Translations under genes and position numbers: made by a program
The notes under the pieces: generated by a model
What the model was told of the DNA's origin: nothing
Databases searched by the model: none
The model's input: the letters and a program-made list of their open reading frames with translations, nothing else
Source of the DNA: JBGSYJ01 sp041748075
GTDB lineage: Bacteria; Acidobacteriota; Thermoanaerobaculia; Gp7-AA8
Direction of reading: 5' to 3'
NCBI GenBank assembly: GCA_041748075.1
Contig: JBGTDX010000171.1
Location: forward strand, 1 to 31,405
Length of the DNA: 31,405 bases
Part shown: positions 6,938 through 15,021 of the stretch, in pieces
Numbering within the stretch: position 1 is the first letter of the stretch
How the letters are laid out: each line of letters starts with the position of its first letter

Positions 6938-8707
6938 ATGATTGGTCCAACGTTAGCTGAAGAGTCCTCAGTCGGGCGCTACCAGATCGGAACGCTTCTG
7001 GGAGCCGGCGGCATGGGTGAAGTCTATCTGGCGAGGGATCTCGAGCTCGATCGTCTCGTTGCCATCAAGATACTGCCGAAAAGTCTCACGTCCGATCCTC
7101 ACCGCGTGCAACGCTTCATCACAGAAGCGAAAGCCGCCTCCGCGCTCAACCATCCTTCGATCGTAACGATCTACGAAATGGGCGAAGCGCCGGCGACGGA
7201 TGGTTCGGGCCACAGTTCGGTGATCCACTACATCGCGATGGAGTACATCGAGGGAGCGACCCTCGACGTCTGGCTGCGCGAGGAGCCTCCCATCGGAGCT
7301 GTACTCACGGAACTGGGCCGCGTCGCGGAAGGACTCGGTAAGGCGCATGCGCGAGGAATCGTGCACCGGGATCTGAAGCCGGACAACATCATGATGACGG
7401 CGGATGGACACGCAAAGGTCCTCGACTTCGGTGTCGCAAAACTCCTGGGTGTCGAGCACCGTGAGGAGTTGCGTTCACCCTCCGGGCGGAGAACGCTCAC
7501 TGAGCCGTCCACGCTGCTGGGAACCGTCGGCTATATGTCGCCCGAGCAGATCGAAGGCTATTCACTCGATCATCGCACAGACATTTTTTCGCTCGGATGC
7601 ATCCTCTATGAGTCGATCACGGGACGGTCTCCCTTCGCAGGCTCGACACAGGCGGAGACGATGCACAATATCGTCCACCGCCCGCCCCCCGGAATCGCTC
7701 TCGGCAGCGCGAAGCTGACATCGACACTGCAGAGGATCCTCGATCGATGCCTGGCGAAGGATCGCGAGCAGCGCTACGACTCTGCACGTGACCTGGGACT
7801 CGATCTCCTCGAAGCGGCATCCATCGCGCCACAGAAACGAAAACGAGCACCAGCCGGGTTTTTTCGCACCAGGCGCATGCGCGTGGCTCTTGCCACACTC
7901 GGATTCCTGCTCGCGGTGCTGGTGCTCAGGGTTCCCGCCGGGGTCGTGCTCAGCACCGTTGCGACTGCCCTCGAACCTTCGAAGCATCCCGAAGTCCAGC
8001 GCCTCGAGCGGACGCTGGGTGAAGAACGAGCGCAGTACCTAACGGTCTCCAGGGCACTGACGGAGCGTGAGGCGGAAATCGCCCGCCGCGGAGTCGAGAT
8101 CGACCGCCTCCGTGGCGAGCGTGACGAGGGCGAGCGCCTTCGGAGAGATCTCGAGAACTCCTACCGAAAACTCCTCGCGGACGTGACCGTGCATGTGAAT
8201 GGCACCAGCTCCGAAAGCAAGCGGCTGCGCGAGCGGGTGGCAACGGCCGAGAGCGAACTACAGAAAGTGCGGGAGGAACGGCAGCGGCGCACGAGCCAGC
8301 AGGAACGCCTGGCGTCGATCCAGCGATCACTCGCGGCCGTGGTCGAGGCGCGGTTCGAGGCCCGTGGCCTCGTCGTAACGATTCCCGGACTCTTCTACCG
8401 TTCAGGGCGAAGCCAGATCAGCTGGGGGAGCCAGGGCGTGCTCCAGAGAATCGCCGAACAACTCGCAGCGAATCCTGACGTCCGAGTCGCAATCGAGGGA
8501 CACACCGACAGCAGTGGAGGAGAAGACAAAAACCTCCAGCTGTCTCAGGCCCGCGCCGATGGCTTGAAGGATCTTCTGGTAACCGCTGGCATCGATCCGT
8601 CGCGGATCACGAGTATCGGACGGGGAGAAATGGTCCCGATTTCCGATGACCTCAACGCCGAAGGACGAGCGAGGAACCGTCGAATCGAACTGATCCTCGG
8701 TTTTTAG
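6938..8707 (+). CDS. Ser/Thr protein kinase with transmembrane segment, coiled coil and C-terminal OmpA-like domain
   Basis: The 589-residue protein has a complete Hanks-type kinase domain (about 14-290): glycine loop GAGGMGEVY at 22-30, ATP-binding K44, catalytic HRDLKPDN at 143-150, DFG at 163-165, and SPEQ at 201-204. A hydrophobic segment follows (about 315-343), then a charged coiled coil (about 350-465). The C-terminus (470-589) is an OmpA/MotB-type peptidoglycan-binding domain, with IEGHTDSSG near 519-527, LSQARADGLKDLL, and a final NRRIEL. The kinase would lie in the cytoplasm and the OmpA part in the periplasm, so it may sense cell-wall attachment or envelope stress. ATG 6938 is chosen because AGGGAG precedes it; two upstream in-frame starts (6902, 6905) lack this. 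Confidence 0.92.
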   Translation: MIGPTLAEESSVGRYQIGTLLGAGGMGEVYLARDLELDRLVAIKILPKSLTSDPHRVQRFITEAKAASALNHPSIVTIYEMGEAPATDGSGHSSVIHYIAMEYIEGATLDVWLREEPPIGAVLTELGRVAEGLGKAHARGIVHRDLKPDNIMMTADGHAKVLDFGVAKLLGVEHREELRSPSGRRTLTEPSTLLGTVGYMSPEQIEGYSLDHRTDIFSLGCILYESITGRSPFAGSTQAETMHNIVHRPPPGIALGSAKLTSTLQRILDRCLAKDREQRYDSARDLGLDLLEAASIAPQKRKRAPAGFFRTRRMRVALATLGFLLAVLVLRVPAGVVLSTVATALEPSKHPEVQRLERTLGEERAQYLTVSRALTEREAEIARRGVEIDRLRGERDEGERLRRDLENSYRKLLADVTVHVNGTSSESKRLRERVATAESELQKVREERQRRTSQQERLASIQRSLAAVVEARFEARGLVVTIPGLFYRSGRSQISWGSQGVLQRIAEQLAANPDVRVAIEGHTDSSGGEDKNLQLSQARADGLKDLLVTAGIDPSRITSIGRGEMVPISDDLNAEGRARNRRIELILGF

Positions 8708-8830
8708 AGCGCCTCGAAACGGCCGCAGAGCCAGGAGAAAGACAAGCCCCGGTTTTCGGCGACTGCGAAGTCCGAGGTCAACGGAAAGGCCCACGGAATC
8801 GAAACGGCAACGCCGGAGAAGCTGGACTAC

Positions 8831-9475
8831 TCACCGTCGCGGATCGCTCACTGTGGCGGCTCGGCGATCGAAGATTCGGAAGCGCAGGAGGGTGCGGCCG
8901 ATTTCGATCTCGTCGCGATCCCGCAACTCGACCGACGCCGTGATGCGGTGCTGCCTGACGAATGTCCCGTTCTTGCTGCCGAGGTCTTCGATCACCGCAG
9001 TGGGACCGGAAACTTCGATGACTGCGTGATAACGCGAAACTGCCGGCGAATCGATCACGATCGTGCAGTCGAGCTCCCGGCCGATCAGATTCCGTCCGGG
9101 CTGCAGGTCATAGCTCTTCCCCCCGGCGCTCACACGAAAGAGTCTGTCCCGCACAGCAGGAGACTCGCTGCCTTCCAGCACCGTCTCCGCAGCAAAAGCA
9201 AATCCGAACCGCGTCTTGGTCTGCACCATCGTCCGTCCACTGTCGCCAAGTGCGGAGCGGATTTCGGAAACGAGATTGTTCAGATTGGCGTACTCGACGA
9301 AGGTATCCGGCCAGAGCTGCTCGTAAAGCTCCTCCTTCCGCACGGCTCGCGGATGATTCGCGATGAGTACGGCCAGAAGATCGAAGCTCTTGGGAGTCAG
9401 ATGCACGAGGGTTCCGCCGCGCGAGAGCTCCCGCCGCTCTGCATCGAAGATGAAATCGTTGAAGCGAACTCGCAT
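8831..9475 (-). CDS. Winged-helix DNA-binding regulator fused to an FHA domain
   Basis: Residues 1-98 are an OmpR/PhoB-type winged helix (LTPKSFDLLAVLI, KEELYEQLWPDTFV, TRFGFAF) with no receiver domain. Residues 112-203 are an FHA domain with the phosphothreonine-binding landmarks GR (132-133), SRYH (147-150) and SKNGTF (167-172). FHA domains bind phosphothreonine peptides made by Ser/Thr kinases. The convergent kinase at 6938-8707 and the kinase at 10262 are obvious candidate partners. The inferred role is a transcription factor under phosphorylation control. No clear ribosome site precedes the ATG at 9475, so translation may be weak or leaderless. Confidence 0.9.
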   Translation of the reverse strand: MRVRFNDFIFDAERRELSRGGTLVHLTPKSFDLLAVLIANHPRAVRKEELYEQLWPDTFVEYANLNNLVSEIRSALGDSGRTMVQTKTRFGFAFAAETVLEGSESPAVRDRLFRVSAGGKSYDLQPGRNLIGRELDCTIVIDSPAVSRYHAVIEVSGPTAVIEDLGSKNGTFVRQHRITASVELRDRDEIEIGRTLLRFRIFDRRAATVSDPRR

Positions 9476-9609
9476 GGTGTGGAGGAGTCAGGAGTCAGTA
9501 GTCTCTCTCCCTCCATTCTAATTCGCTCCCTACCCGATCCCACCGGATTCCTACAGTTCTCTTAGCGTTTGCCTGCGACTGCCGTGCAGCATCGCCGCAG
9601 ATTCGATAC

Positions 9610-10113
9610 ATGGGAATCTTCCTGGCGGCCGCGGTTCTCTTTTCCATCATCGCGGCACCTGTCCGGGGCGAGGAGCCGGTTCAGATCGACGAGCTCATGC
9701 CACTCCTGGCCGACCTGGCCTCCCGGTCAGGGTATGGAAACGGACACGCAGAAGTGGGAGCATTCCTCGTGCGCAATTCCGACGGCTCGGTACGCTGTGA
9801 GCTCTGGAAGCAGTCAGCCGCGTTTCAGACTACGTCTCACCGGGGAGCGATTCCCAGCGGCACGATTGCCATTGCGCACACACACCCCCGCTGTTGCCGC
9901 GACCTTTCGGCTCACGACAGGAACGAAGCCGCGAGAGTCGGGATCCCGGTCATTGCCGTCAGCATAGGAACGATGCACCGCGTCGGAGGTGACGGAACCG
10001 TCGAACGGCCTCTCCGCGGCATCGGATGGTCTCGCCATCGTGACGCCAGCCAGATCTGCTCGGGCTCTCCAGAGATCCCCGAATCGCGCCTCGCGGACGC
10101 ACTCTCCCGCTGA
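9610..10113 (+). CDS. Exported protein with complete JAMM/MPN metallopeptidase motif
   Basis: This 167-residue protein begins with a hydrophobic signal sequence (about 1-20). It then shows E48 in the segment AEVGAFLV and HTHP at 90-93, with S100 and D103 spaced exactly as HxHx7SxxD. This is the full JAMM zinc motif of the Mov34/MPN/JAB superfamily. Most members cut isopeptide or amide bonds inside the cell; here the signal sequence predicts a periplasmic or secreted enzyme. It resembles compact bacterial forms such as DUF4329-like proteins, but I cannot assign a family or substrate. It sits between the FHA regulator (divergent) and the second kinase (same strand, about 150 bp downstream). Confidence 0.7.
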   Translation: MGIFLAAAVLFSIIAAPVRGEEPVQIDELMPLLADLASRSGYGNGHAEVGAFLVRNSDGSVRCELWKQSAAFQTTSHRGAIPSGTIAIAHTHPRCCRDLSAHDRNEAARVGIPVIAVSIGTMHRVGGDGTVERPLRGIGWSRHRDASQICSGSPEIPESRLADALSR

Positions 10114-10261
10114 AGAGCGCAGGCGTCAATCACCGCCGCTGACATTCCCCCTTTCACCCGTTGGGAATGCGTGTGATGGACACCGGTTCGGGCATCCCCC
10201 ATCCCTGACGTACAATAAGGCACCGCTCAGTGCTCGCTGCTGACCCTAGGAGGCCCCCGCA

Positions 10262-12370
10262 TTGCCTGAAACAGGCACCCTCATCGATGGGAAATACCGC
10301 ATCCTTTCCAAGATTCGCGAAGGAGGGATGGGGGCCATCTACAAGGTCCATCACAGCCTGCTGAACGAAGTTCGCGTCATCAAGGTCATGCGCTCGCAGA
10401 GCGCGGACAACCCCGATCTCCAGCGCCGGTTTGCCCAGGAAGCCCAGCTCATCACCCGGGTCAGACACAGAAACATTTGTCTGATCTTCGATTACGCCAT
10501 CGATGAGGAAATGACGGCGTACATCGTCATGGAGTACATCGAAGGAGTCAGTCTCGCGGACTGGCTGAAACTGAGCGGACCTCTGGACGTTCCCCTCGCC
10601 CTGGAAATTACCCACCAGAGTCTCGAAGCGCTCGAGTACCTTCACCGGAAGCGGGTGATTCACCGCGACATCTCTCCGGAAAACATCATGCTGACTACCG
10701 ACCACGAAGGCCGGCTGCTGGTGAAACTGATCGATCTGGGGATCGCCAAGGCACTCGACGCCGACGACGGCGTCACCAAGACGGGAGTCTTCATCGGGAA
10801 GTTCAAGTACTCATCACCCGAACAACTGATGTCCGACGGCCTGCCCCTCGATGGACGGAGCGACCTCTACTCGCTCGCGGTCGTTCTCTACCAGATGCTG
10901 ACCGGGCATCTGCCGGTCCGTGGCGAGACGGCCCACCAGCTTGCAGCCGCACATCTTTTTCAGCCCCCGATACCATTCGATGACACTGATTCCGAGCAGC
11001 GGATTCCTGAGGAAGTGCGCTCGACGGTTCTGCGCGCGCTCGAAAAGAAAAGGGACGACCGGTTTCCCGATTCGACCGAGCTTCTCCGCATGATCGAATC
11101 GATCCAGGCCCGACTGCCCCGACCGGACATGGTCGAAGCTGCCGCATTCATGGAGCTCGTCCAGTCCACCTCGGAGTCTGCTCACCCCGATCATCCGACA
11201 CCCACACCCAGCGCCCAGGAGCGGTTGAACCGCCGTTTCCAGCCGTCAGATACCCCAATTCCCATGGCCTCGACCATTGACGCCTTCCCAGGCGAGCGAG
11301 AAGCTGCGACTGAGATCGACGAGAACGCGATCGATCTCGCCACTGATCGCGATCCTACGGTCGTCGCCACGCAGGCTGCTGCTCCCCGCCGGCCCTTTCT
11401 CATCTGGGGAGCCGCCCTGATTGTGGTAGCGGGGATCACGGGAGCGATGATCTTCCGGAATCCGTCCGACAAGCCGCCGGAGGTCACGGAAACTGCCGGG
11501 AGCTCATCGCCCGGCTCCACGACGACGGCAACCGCCCCAGGTTCGATCGCCACGATCCTGGTCACGCCTGAAACAGCCATCGATACGGCGACCACAGCCA
11601 CGGTCAGTGAAGTACCTCCTCCGGTGACGACAACCACGGCCAACGTGTCCTCTACACCAACGGGCGATAGAAACGTCGCAGACCAGTCTCGAGCGAGGAT
11701 GCTCGCCGAAAAAAATGCTGCACAAACCGCAGGAGCGAGGGACCTGGCCACCGTAATCTTCAGCCAGGCCGAACGGGCGGAACGGCAAGGCGAAACCTTT
11801 CTGCGGGCTGGTCGGATGGATGCCGCCAGCGGAAGTTTTCTCTCGGCGCTGGGGCTTTACCAGCAGGCGGCTGGCACAGCGCGGAAGGAGAACTCCAGGC
11901 GGATTGCCGAGAAAGAATCCGAGGCACGAACTCTTGCGGCCGAAGCGGAAAAACGAAGGATCGAGGAACAACGTCGCGAGCAGGAGAAAAAGGCTGTGCT
12001 GGAGAAAAAGCCTACGCCTCCTCCCACGGTCACTCCACCGCCGGCAGTCTCCGAAGAACCGCGGGTACGCAGTGCGATTCAGCGGTACATTCAGGCGTCT
12101 GAATCGCTGGACGCTGACGCCTACATCGCGATTTTTCCATCAGCGGACAGGCGACGGATCGAATCCGGCTTCGCTTCATTGCGCGCACAGACGCTTTCAC
12201 TCGACATTCGCAGCGTCGAGATCTCCAGCGACGGCCAGTCAGCTACCGTCCGGGGGACTGAGACCCGGGTCGCGACTCCACGTGCCGGCAGCGAGCAGCG
12301 GGTTGGCGGCGAACGCACGATCACTCTCTCCCGCCGGGGCGCGAACTGGGTGATCTCCACGATCCGATGA
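10262..12370 (+). CDS. Ser/Thr protein kinase with transmembrane segment and NTF2-like C-terminal domain
   Basis: The 702-residue protein starts at TTG 10262, nine bases after a strong AGGAGG site. Its kinase domain (about 10-285) has the loop REGGMGAIY at 19-27, K41, HRDISPEN at 134-141, and DLG (158-160) in place of DFG. The catalytic-loop lysine is replaced by serine; such variants occur in bacterial kinases, so activity is likely but unproven. After a Pro/Ser/Thr-rich linker a membrane helix lies at 378-398. The outer part has a Thr/Pro-rich spacer, a charged helical region (about 480-590) and a C-terminal domain (about 603-702) resembling NTF2/SnoaL folds. That last domain may sense a small ligand or partner in the periplasm. 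Confidence 0.9.
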   Translation: MPETGTLIDGKYRILSKIREGGMGAIYKVHHSLLNEVRVIKVMRSQSADNPDLQRRFAQEAQLITRVRHRNICLIFDYAIDEEMTAYIVMEYIEGVSLADWLKLSGPLDVPLALEITHQSLEALEYLHRKRVIHRDISPENIMLTTDHEGRLLVKLIDLGIAKALDADDGVTKTGVFIGKFKYSSPEQLMSDGLPLDGRSDLYSLAVVLYQMLTGHLPVRGETAHQLAAAHLFQPPIPFDDTDSEQRIPEEVRSTVLRALEKKRDDRFPDSTELLRMIESIQARLPRPDMVEAAAFMELVQSTSESAHPDHPTPTPSAQERLNRRFQPSDTPIPMASTIDAFPGEREAATEIDENAIDLATDRDPTVVATQAAAPRRPFLIWGAALIVVAGITGAMIFRNPSDKPPEVTETAGSSSPGSTTTATAPGSIATILVTPETAIDTATTATVSEVPPPVTTTTANVSSTPTGDRNVADQSRARMLAEKNAAQTAGARDLATVIFSQAERAERQGETFLRAGRMDAASGSFLSALGLYQQAAGTARKENSRRIAEKESEARTLAAEAEKRRIEEQRREQEKKAVLEKKPTPPPTVTPPPAVSEEPRVRSAIQRYIQASESLDADAYIAIFPSADRRRIESGFASLRAQTLSLDIRSVEISSDGQSATVRGTETRVATPRAGSEQRVGGERTITLSRRGANWVISTIR

Positions 12371-12390
12371 AAGCCGGATCAGCTCCTCAG

Positions 12391-13725
12391 TCAGAAGCTG
12401 TAATCCAGCCCGATCAGTGGCGAGAACCTGCTCTGCAATCCTTCACCGCTGAGTGAAAAGAGTCCGTTGATCGTCACCAGCAGATTGCCGAACGGATTGA
12501 CCTTCACGCCAACTGACCCGGTCACGATGTTCGAGTTCTCGACTTCGGTAAACAGGCTCGGGAACTGTCTCGTCACGAGCACCGGCGGCGTGTTCCGGTC
12601 AGGATTGGTGTTCGCGACGAACGTGGCCGGCTCCACGTTCACGGTCCGCGCGTCCTGAACGTTGCGTCCGAGCACATCGACGGCGAACGTCATCCGTGGG
12701 TGGACGGCCCAGTCGATGCCTGCTGCATAGACGATTTCGTCGGGAACCTCGGTGTCTCCACCCGTCGAATACAGGTACCCCGCGTTGATGTGGGGCGAAA
12801 CCGCACCAGCAGTCAGCGACCCGATCAGAATCGCCTTGAGCTGCGTGGCACCTGTGCCGAGAAGGTCGCGCTCTTCGCCGGTGGGAAGCCGGAGGTCAGC
12901 TCCGAGGGCCAGTCCACCGCGCGGATTTTCGGTAAGGCGGTATTTCGCGCGGAGCAGCACGTCGCCTACTCCGGAAGCACTCCCGCTCTGACGTACCGTA
13001 TCGGTGGTCCCTCCATTGAGGAACACGTGAATCGGAGACCCCTCCCCCGTTGCGATGCGCTGGATTTGAAGGTTCGACTGCACATCGAGGTCAACCCTCA
13101 CGAGGGGAATTGCAGCCCCGATATCGAATCGATCGGTGACTCCATAAGTCAGAACGAACGCCGTGATCTCACTCTCGACCTTCATGAAGAGCTGGCCCGT
13201 GATGATGTCGCCTTCGAAGAATGGCACGGTCAGATCGTTGTTGTTGTTCACATCGATGTGCGCGAAGACGAGCCGCACGTCGCCGTCCTGAAGCGACAGA
13301 TCGTCCAGATTCTCGAAACTGAAACGGCTCGAGTTGATACCGAAGTTGAATTTCCCCCGGCCGATCGTGTTCGCGCGCTCTGCATAGATCGGCCCGAAGC
13401 TGTTCGACGCGCGATTGAACACGCCGAGCTCGGGATCGTATTCGTAGGTGAAACCACCTGCGGATGAAGCAAGCGGAAACGACGAAAGCTGCTGCGCGAG
13501 AGCGGTGTTGAACTGCTCGAGAGCCTGAAACTGGGGAGAGTCCGTACCGATGAAATGCGCCTCGTGGGACGGGAACCCCGACGCCGGCGGCGGGGGCGCC
13601 AGCACGACTCCCTCGAGGAGAAAGTTGGTGAGCATGTCGCGAAGATTGAGCGACTGAGCGCTCGCCGGGGACGAGAGAAACAGCGCCATAGCGGCGACGA
13701 GGGCAAAGCAGCGGGACAAACGCAT
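12391..13725 (-). CDS. Outer-membrane beta-barrel protein (phenol-degradation MetA/transporter-like)
   Basis: From ATG 13725 the protein has 444 residues, with a signal peptide (MRLSRCFALVAAMALFLSS...). The start is fixed by AGGAGG six bases upstream; the open frame extends further to 13830 but that part looks untranslated. The body has alternating hydrophobic strands, conserved segments such as GVTDRFDIGAAIPLV, GVGDVLLRAKYRL and LALGADLRLPTGEE, and a terminal DYSF ending in phenylalanine, as recognised by the BAM machinery. These features match the putative outer-membrane MetA/transporter-like barrel family. Substrate unknown. It converges with the upstream kinase gene, leaving only 20 bases between the stops. 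Confidence 0.82.
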   Translation of the reverse strand: MRLSRCFALVAAMALFLSSPASAQSLNLRDMLTNFLLEGVVLAPPPPASGFPSHEAHFIGTDSPQFQALEQFNTALAQQLSSFPLASSAGGFTYEYDPELGVFNRASNSFGPIYAERANTIGRGKFNFGINSSRFSFENLDDLSLQDGDVRLVFAHIDVNNNNDLTVPFFEGDIITGQLFMKVESEITAFVLTYGVTDRFDIGAAIPLVRVDLDVQSNLQIQRIATGEGSPIHVFLNGGTTDTVRQSGSASGVGDVLLRAKYRLTENPRGGLALGADLRLPTGEERDLLGTGATQLKAILIGSLTAGAVSPHINAGYLYSTGGDTEVPDEIVYAAGIDWAVHPRMTFAVDVLGRNVQDARTVNVEPATFVANTNPDRNTPPVLVTRQFPSLFTEVENSNIVTGSVGVKVNPFGNLLVTINGLFSLSGEGLQSRFSPLIGLDYSF

Positions 13726-13953
13726 CGGGCCTCCTTGGGAGCGAGCCGGATCAGGAGCACGCAGGCTCCGCTCCGGAATGACGACGTGACAGGGAGAATT
13801 CGTTGTACCGCAAGCGTGCGAATGAGTCAAACGGGCAATCGTGGCAGGTCAGATGTCGTGTGAACTGGCGCAGAGAATAACCGACACGTCATCGTGGCGA
13901 GGGATGAGAACCAAGTGTCATTCTTTAGGGAGAGACCGCGTGAAAACTGCCCG
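13726..13953. other. Intergenic region without recognised gene
   Basis: This is the upstream region of the barrel gene. I see no coding frame with gene-like composition. Short stretches such as ACGTCATCGTGGCGAGGGATGA and GTGTCATTC resemble decayed pieces of the dispersed repeat that follows, but the matches are too short to call. Confidence 0.5.
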
Positions 13954-14060
13954 GGTGTCATCGCGAGCTACCTAACGGCGCTGGGCGCCGGTGAAGGGGT
14001 GATGAACCACCGTGTCATGCTGAGCGAGGCCACGTCATCCTGAGCGAGCGAAGGATCATC
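13954..14060 (+). repeat. Dispersed repeat, truncated copy (left part plus one hairpin arm)
   Basis: About 105 bases match the copy at 30320-30424 with only one substitution and a one-base deletion, although they lie 16 kb apart. The segment includes GCTACCTAACGGCGCTGGGC, GTCATGCTGAGCGAGGCCAC and a single arm of the palindrome. The second arm and right end are missing. Confidence 0.92.
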
Positions 14061-14100
14061 AAGATGCATAATCGGGCCACTCCGGATACCCTCTGCTCGC

Positions 14101-14886
14101 ATGAACCTCCGCATCGGCACCTGCTCGTTCACCGCAAAGGGCTGGAAGGGCAGCTTCTACCCGGAGGGCATCACGGCATCCGAGATGCTGCCGTTCTATG
14201 CGCGACACTTCGACACACTAGAGATCGACAGCTCCTTCTACGGTACTCCGGCGATTTCTACCGTTCAAAGGTGGTACGACTGCACGCCCGATGACTTTCG
14301 ATTTGCGCTCAAGTTTCCGAAGACGATCACGCATGACAAGTTCCTCAGGGGCTGCGACGCGGAGCTTGCAGAATTCCTCCGTTCGGCCGACGAGTTGCGT
14401 GACAAGCTCGGGCCGCTCCTCCTCCAGTTTCCCTATTTCCGGCAGGGCGAGGTCAGGCAGGAGGATTTCCTCGGAAGGCTGAGGGACTTTTTTCCCTCTC
14501 TCCCGAAAGACTTCTCCTTCGCGGTCGAGATCCGGAACCGCTCGTGGCTCGGAGCTGAAACACGCAACCTCCTCCGCGAACGGAACATCGCTCTGGCTCT
14601 CATCGATCACCCGTACATGTCACGACCGGCAGAGCTTCTCGAGCTCGATCCCCTCACTGCCGATTTCACCTACGTGCGTCTCCTCGGCGACCGGCTGGGA
14701 ATCGAGGAGAAGACAAAGGTCTGGGACCAGGTCATCGAGGATCGGACGCCTGAGCTGCGCGAATGGGTAGACGTCTGCCGAGCGATCACGCGCCGCGGGG
14801 TGACTACACATGTCTATGTGAACAACCACTACGCCGGACACGCGCCGGCCACGGTGCGCACGTTTCTGGAGATGTGGAACGGATGA
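14101..14886 (+). CDS. DUF72 family protein (YecE-like)
   Basis: The 261-residue protein begins with the family signature IGTCSFTAKGWKGSFYP, followed by FDTLEIDSSFYGTP and FALKFPKTITHDK. Later segments are LLLQFPYF, FAVEIRNRSW and the C-terminal HVYVNNHYAGHAPATV. These match the DUF72 (YecE) family, a TIM-barrel-like group of about 240-290 residues found across bacteria and archaea, whose biochemical role is not settled. Length is normal and the frame intact. There is no clear ribosome site upstream of ATG 14101. Its upstream region carries the dispersed repeat. Confidence 0.9.
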   Translation: MNLRIGTCSFTAKGWKGSFYPEGITASEMLPFYARHFDTLEIDSSFYGTPAISTVQRWYDCTPDDFRFALKFPKTITHDKFLRGCDAELAEFLRSADELRDKLGPLLLQFPYFRQGEVRQEDFLGRLRDFFPSLPKDFSFAVEIRNRSWLGAETRNLLRERNIALALIDHPYMSRPAELLELDPLTADFTYVRLLGDRLGIEEKTKVWDQVIEDRTPELREWVDVCRAITRRGVTTHVYVNNHYAGHAPATVRTFLEMWNG

Positions 14887-15021
14887 CATTGCAGGAACTG
14901 CCATCCTGAGCAGATTCTCCGTTCCGGCTGGGCCCGGTACTATTCTTGCTTCCACTTGCTTACCCCGCCGCAGCGACACTCCGCGGCCGTTGACTCCAAC
15001 TACTTGAGTGAGGTGCAGCTG

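Noticed and set aside
13726..13830. Upstream extension of the outer-membrane barrel gene
   Set aside because: A perfect AGGAGG and a signal peptide mark ATG 13725; the extension has neither.
14902..14912. CATCCTGAGCA near the end of the DUF72 gene as another repeat copy
   Set aside because: Only about ten bases match the repeat arm, too few to distinguish from chance or a remnant.
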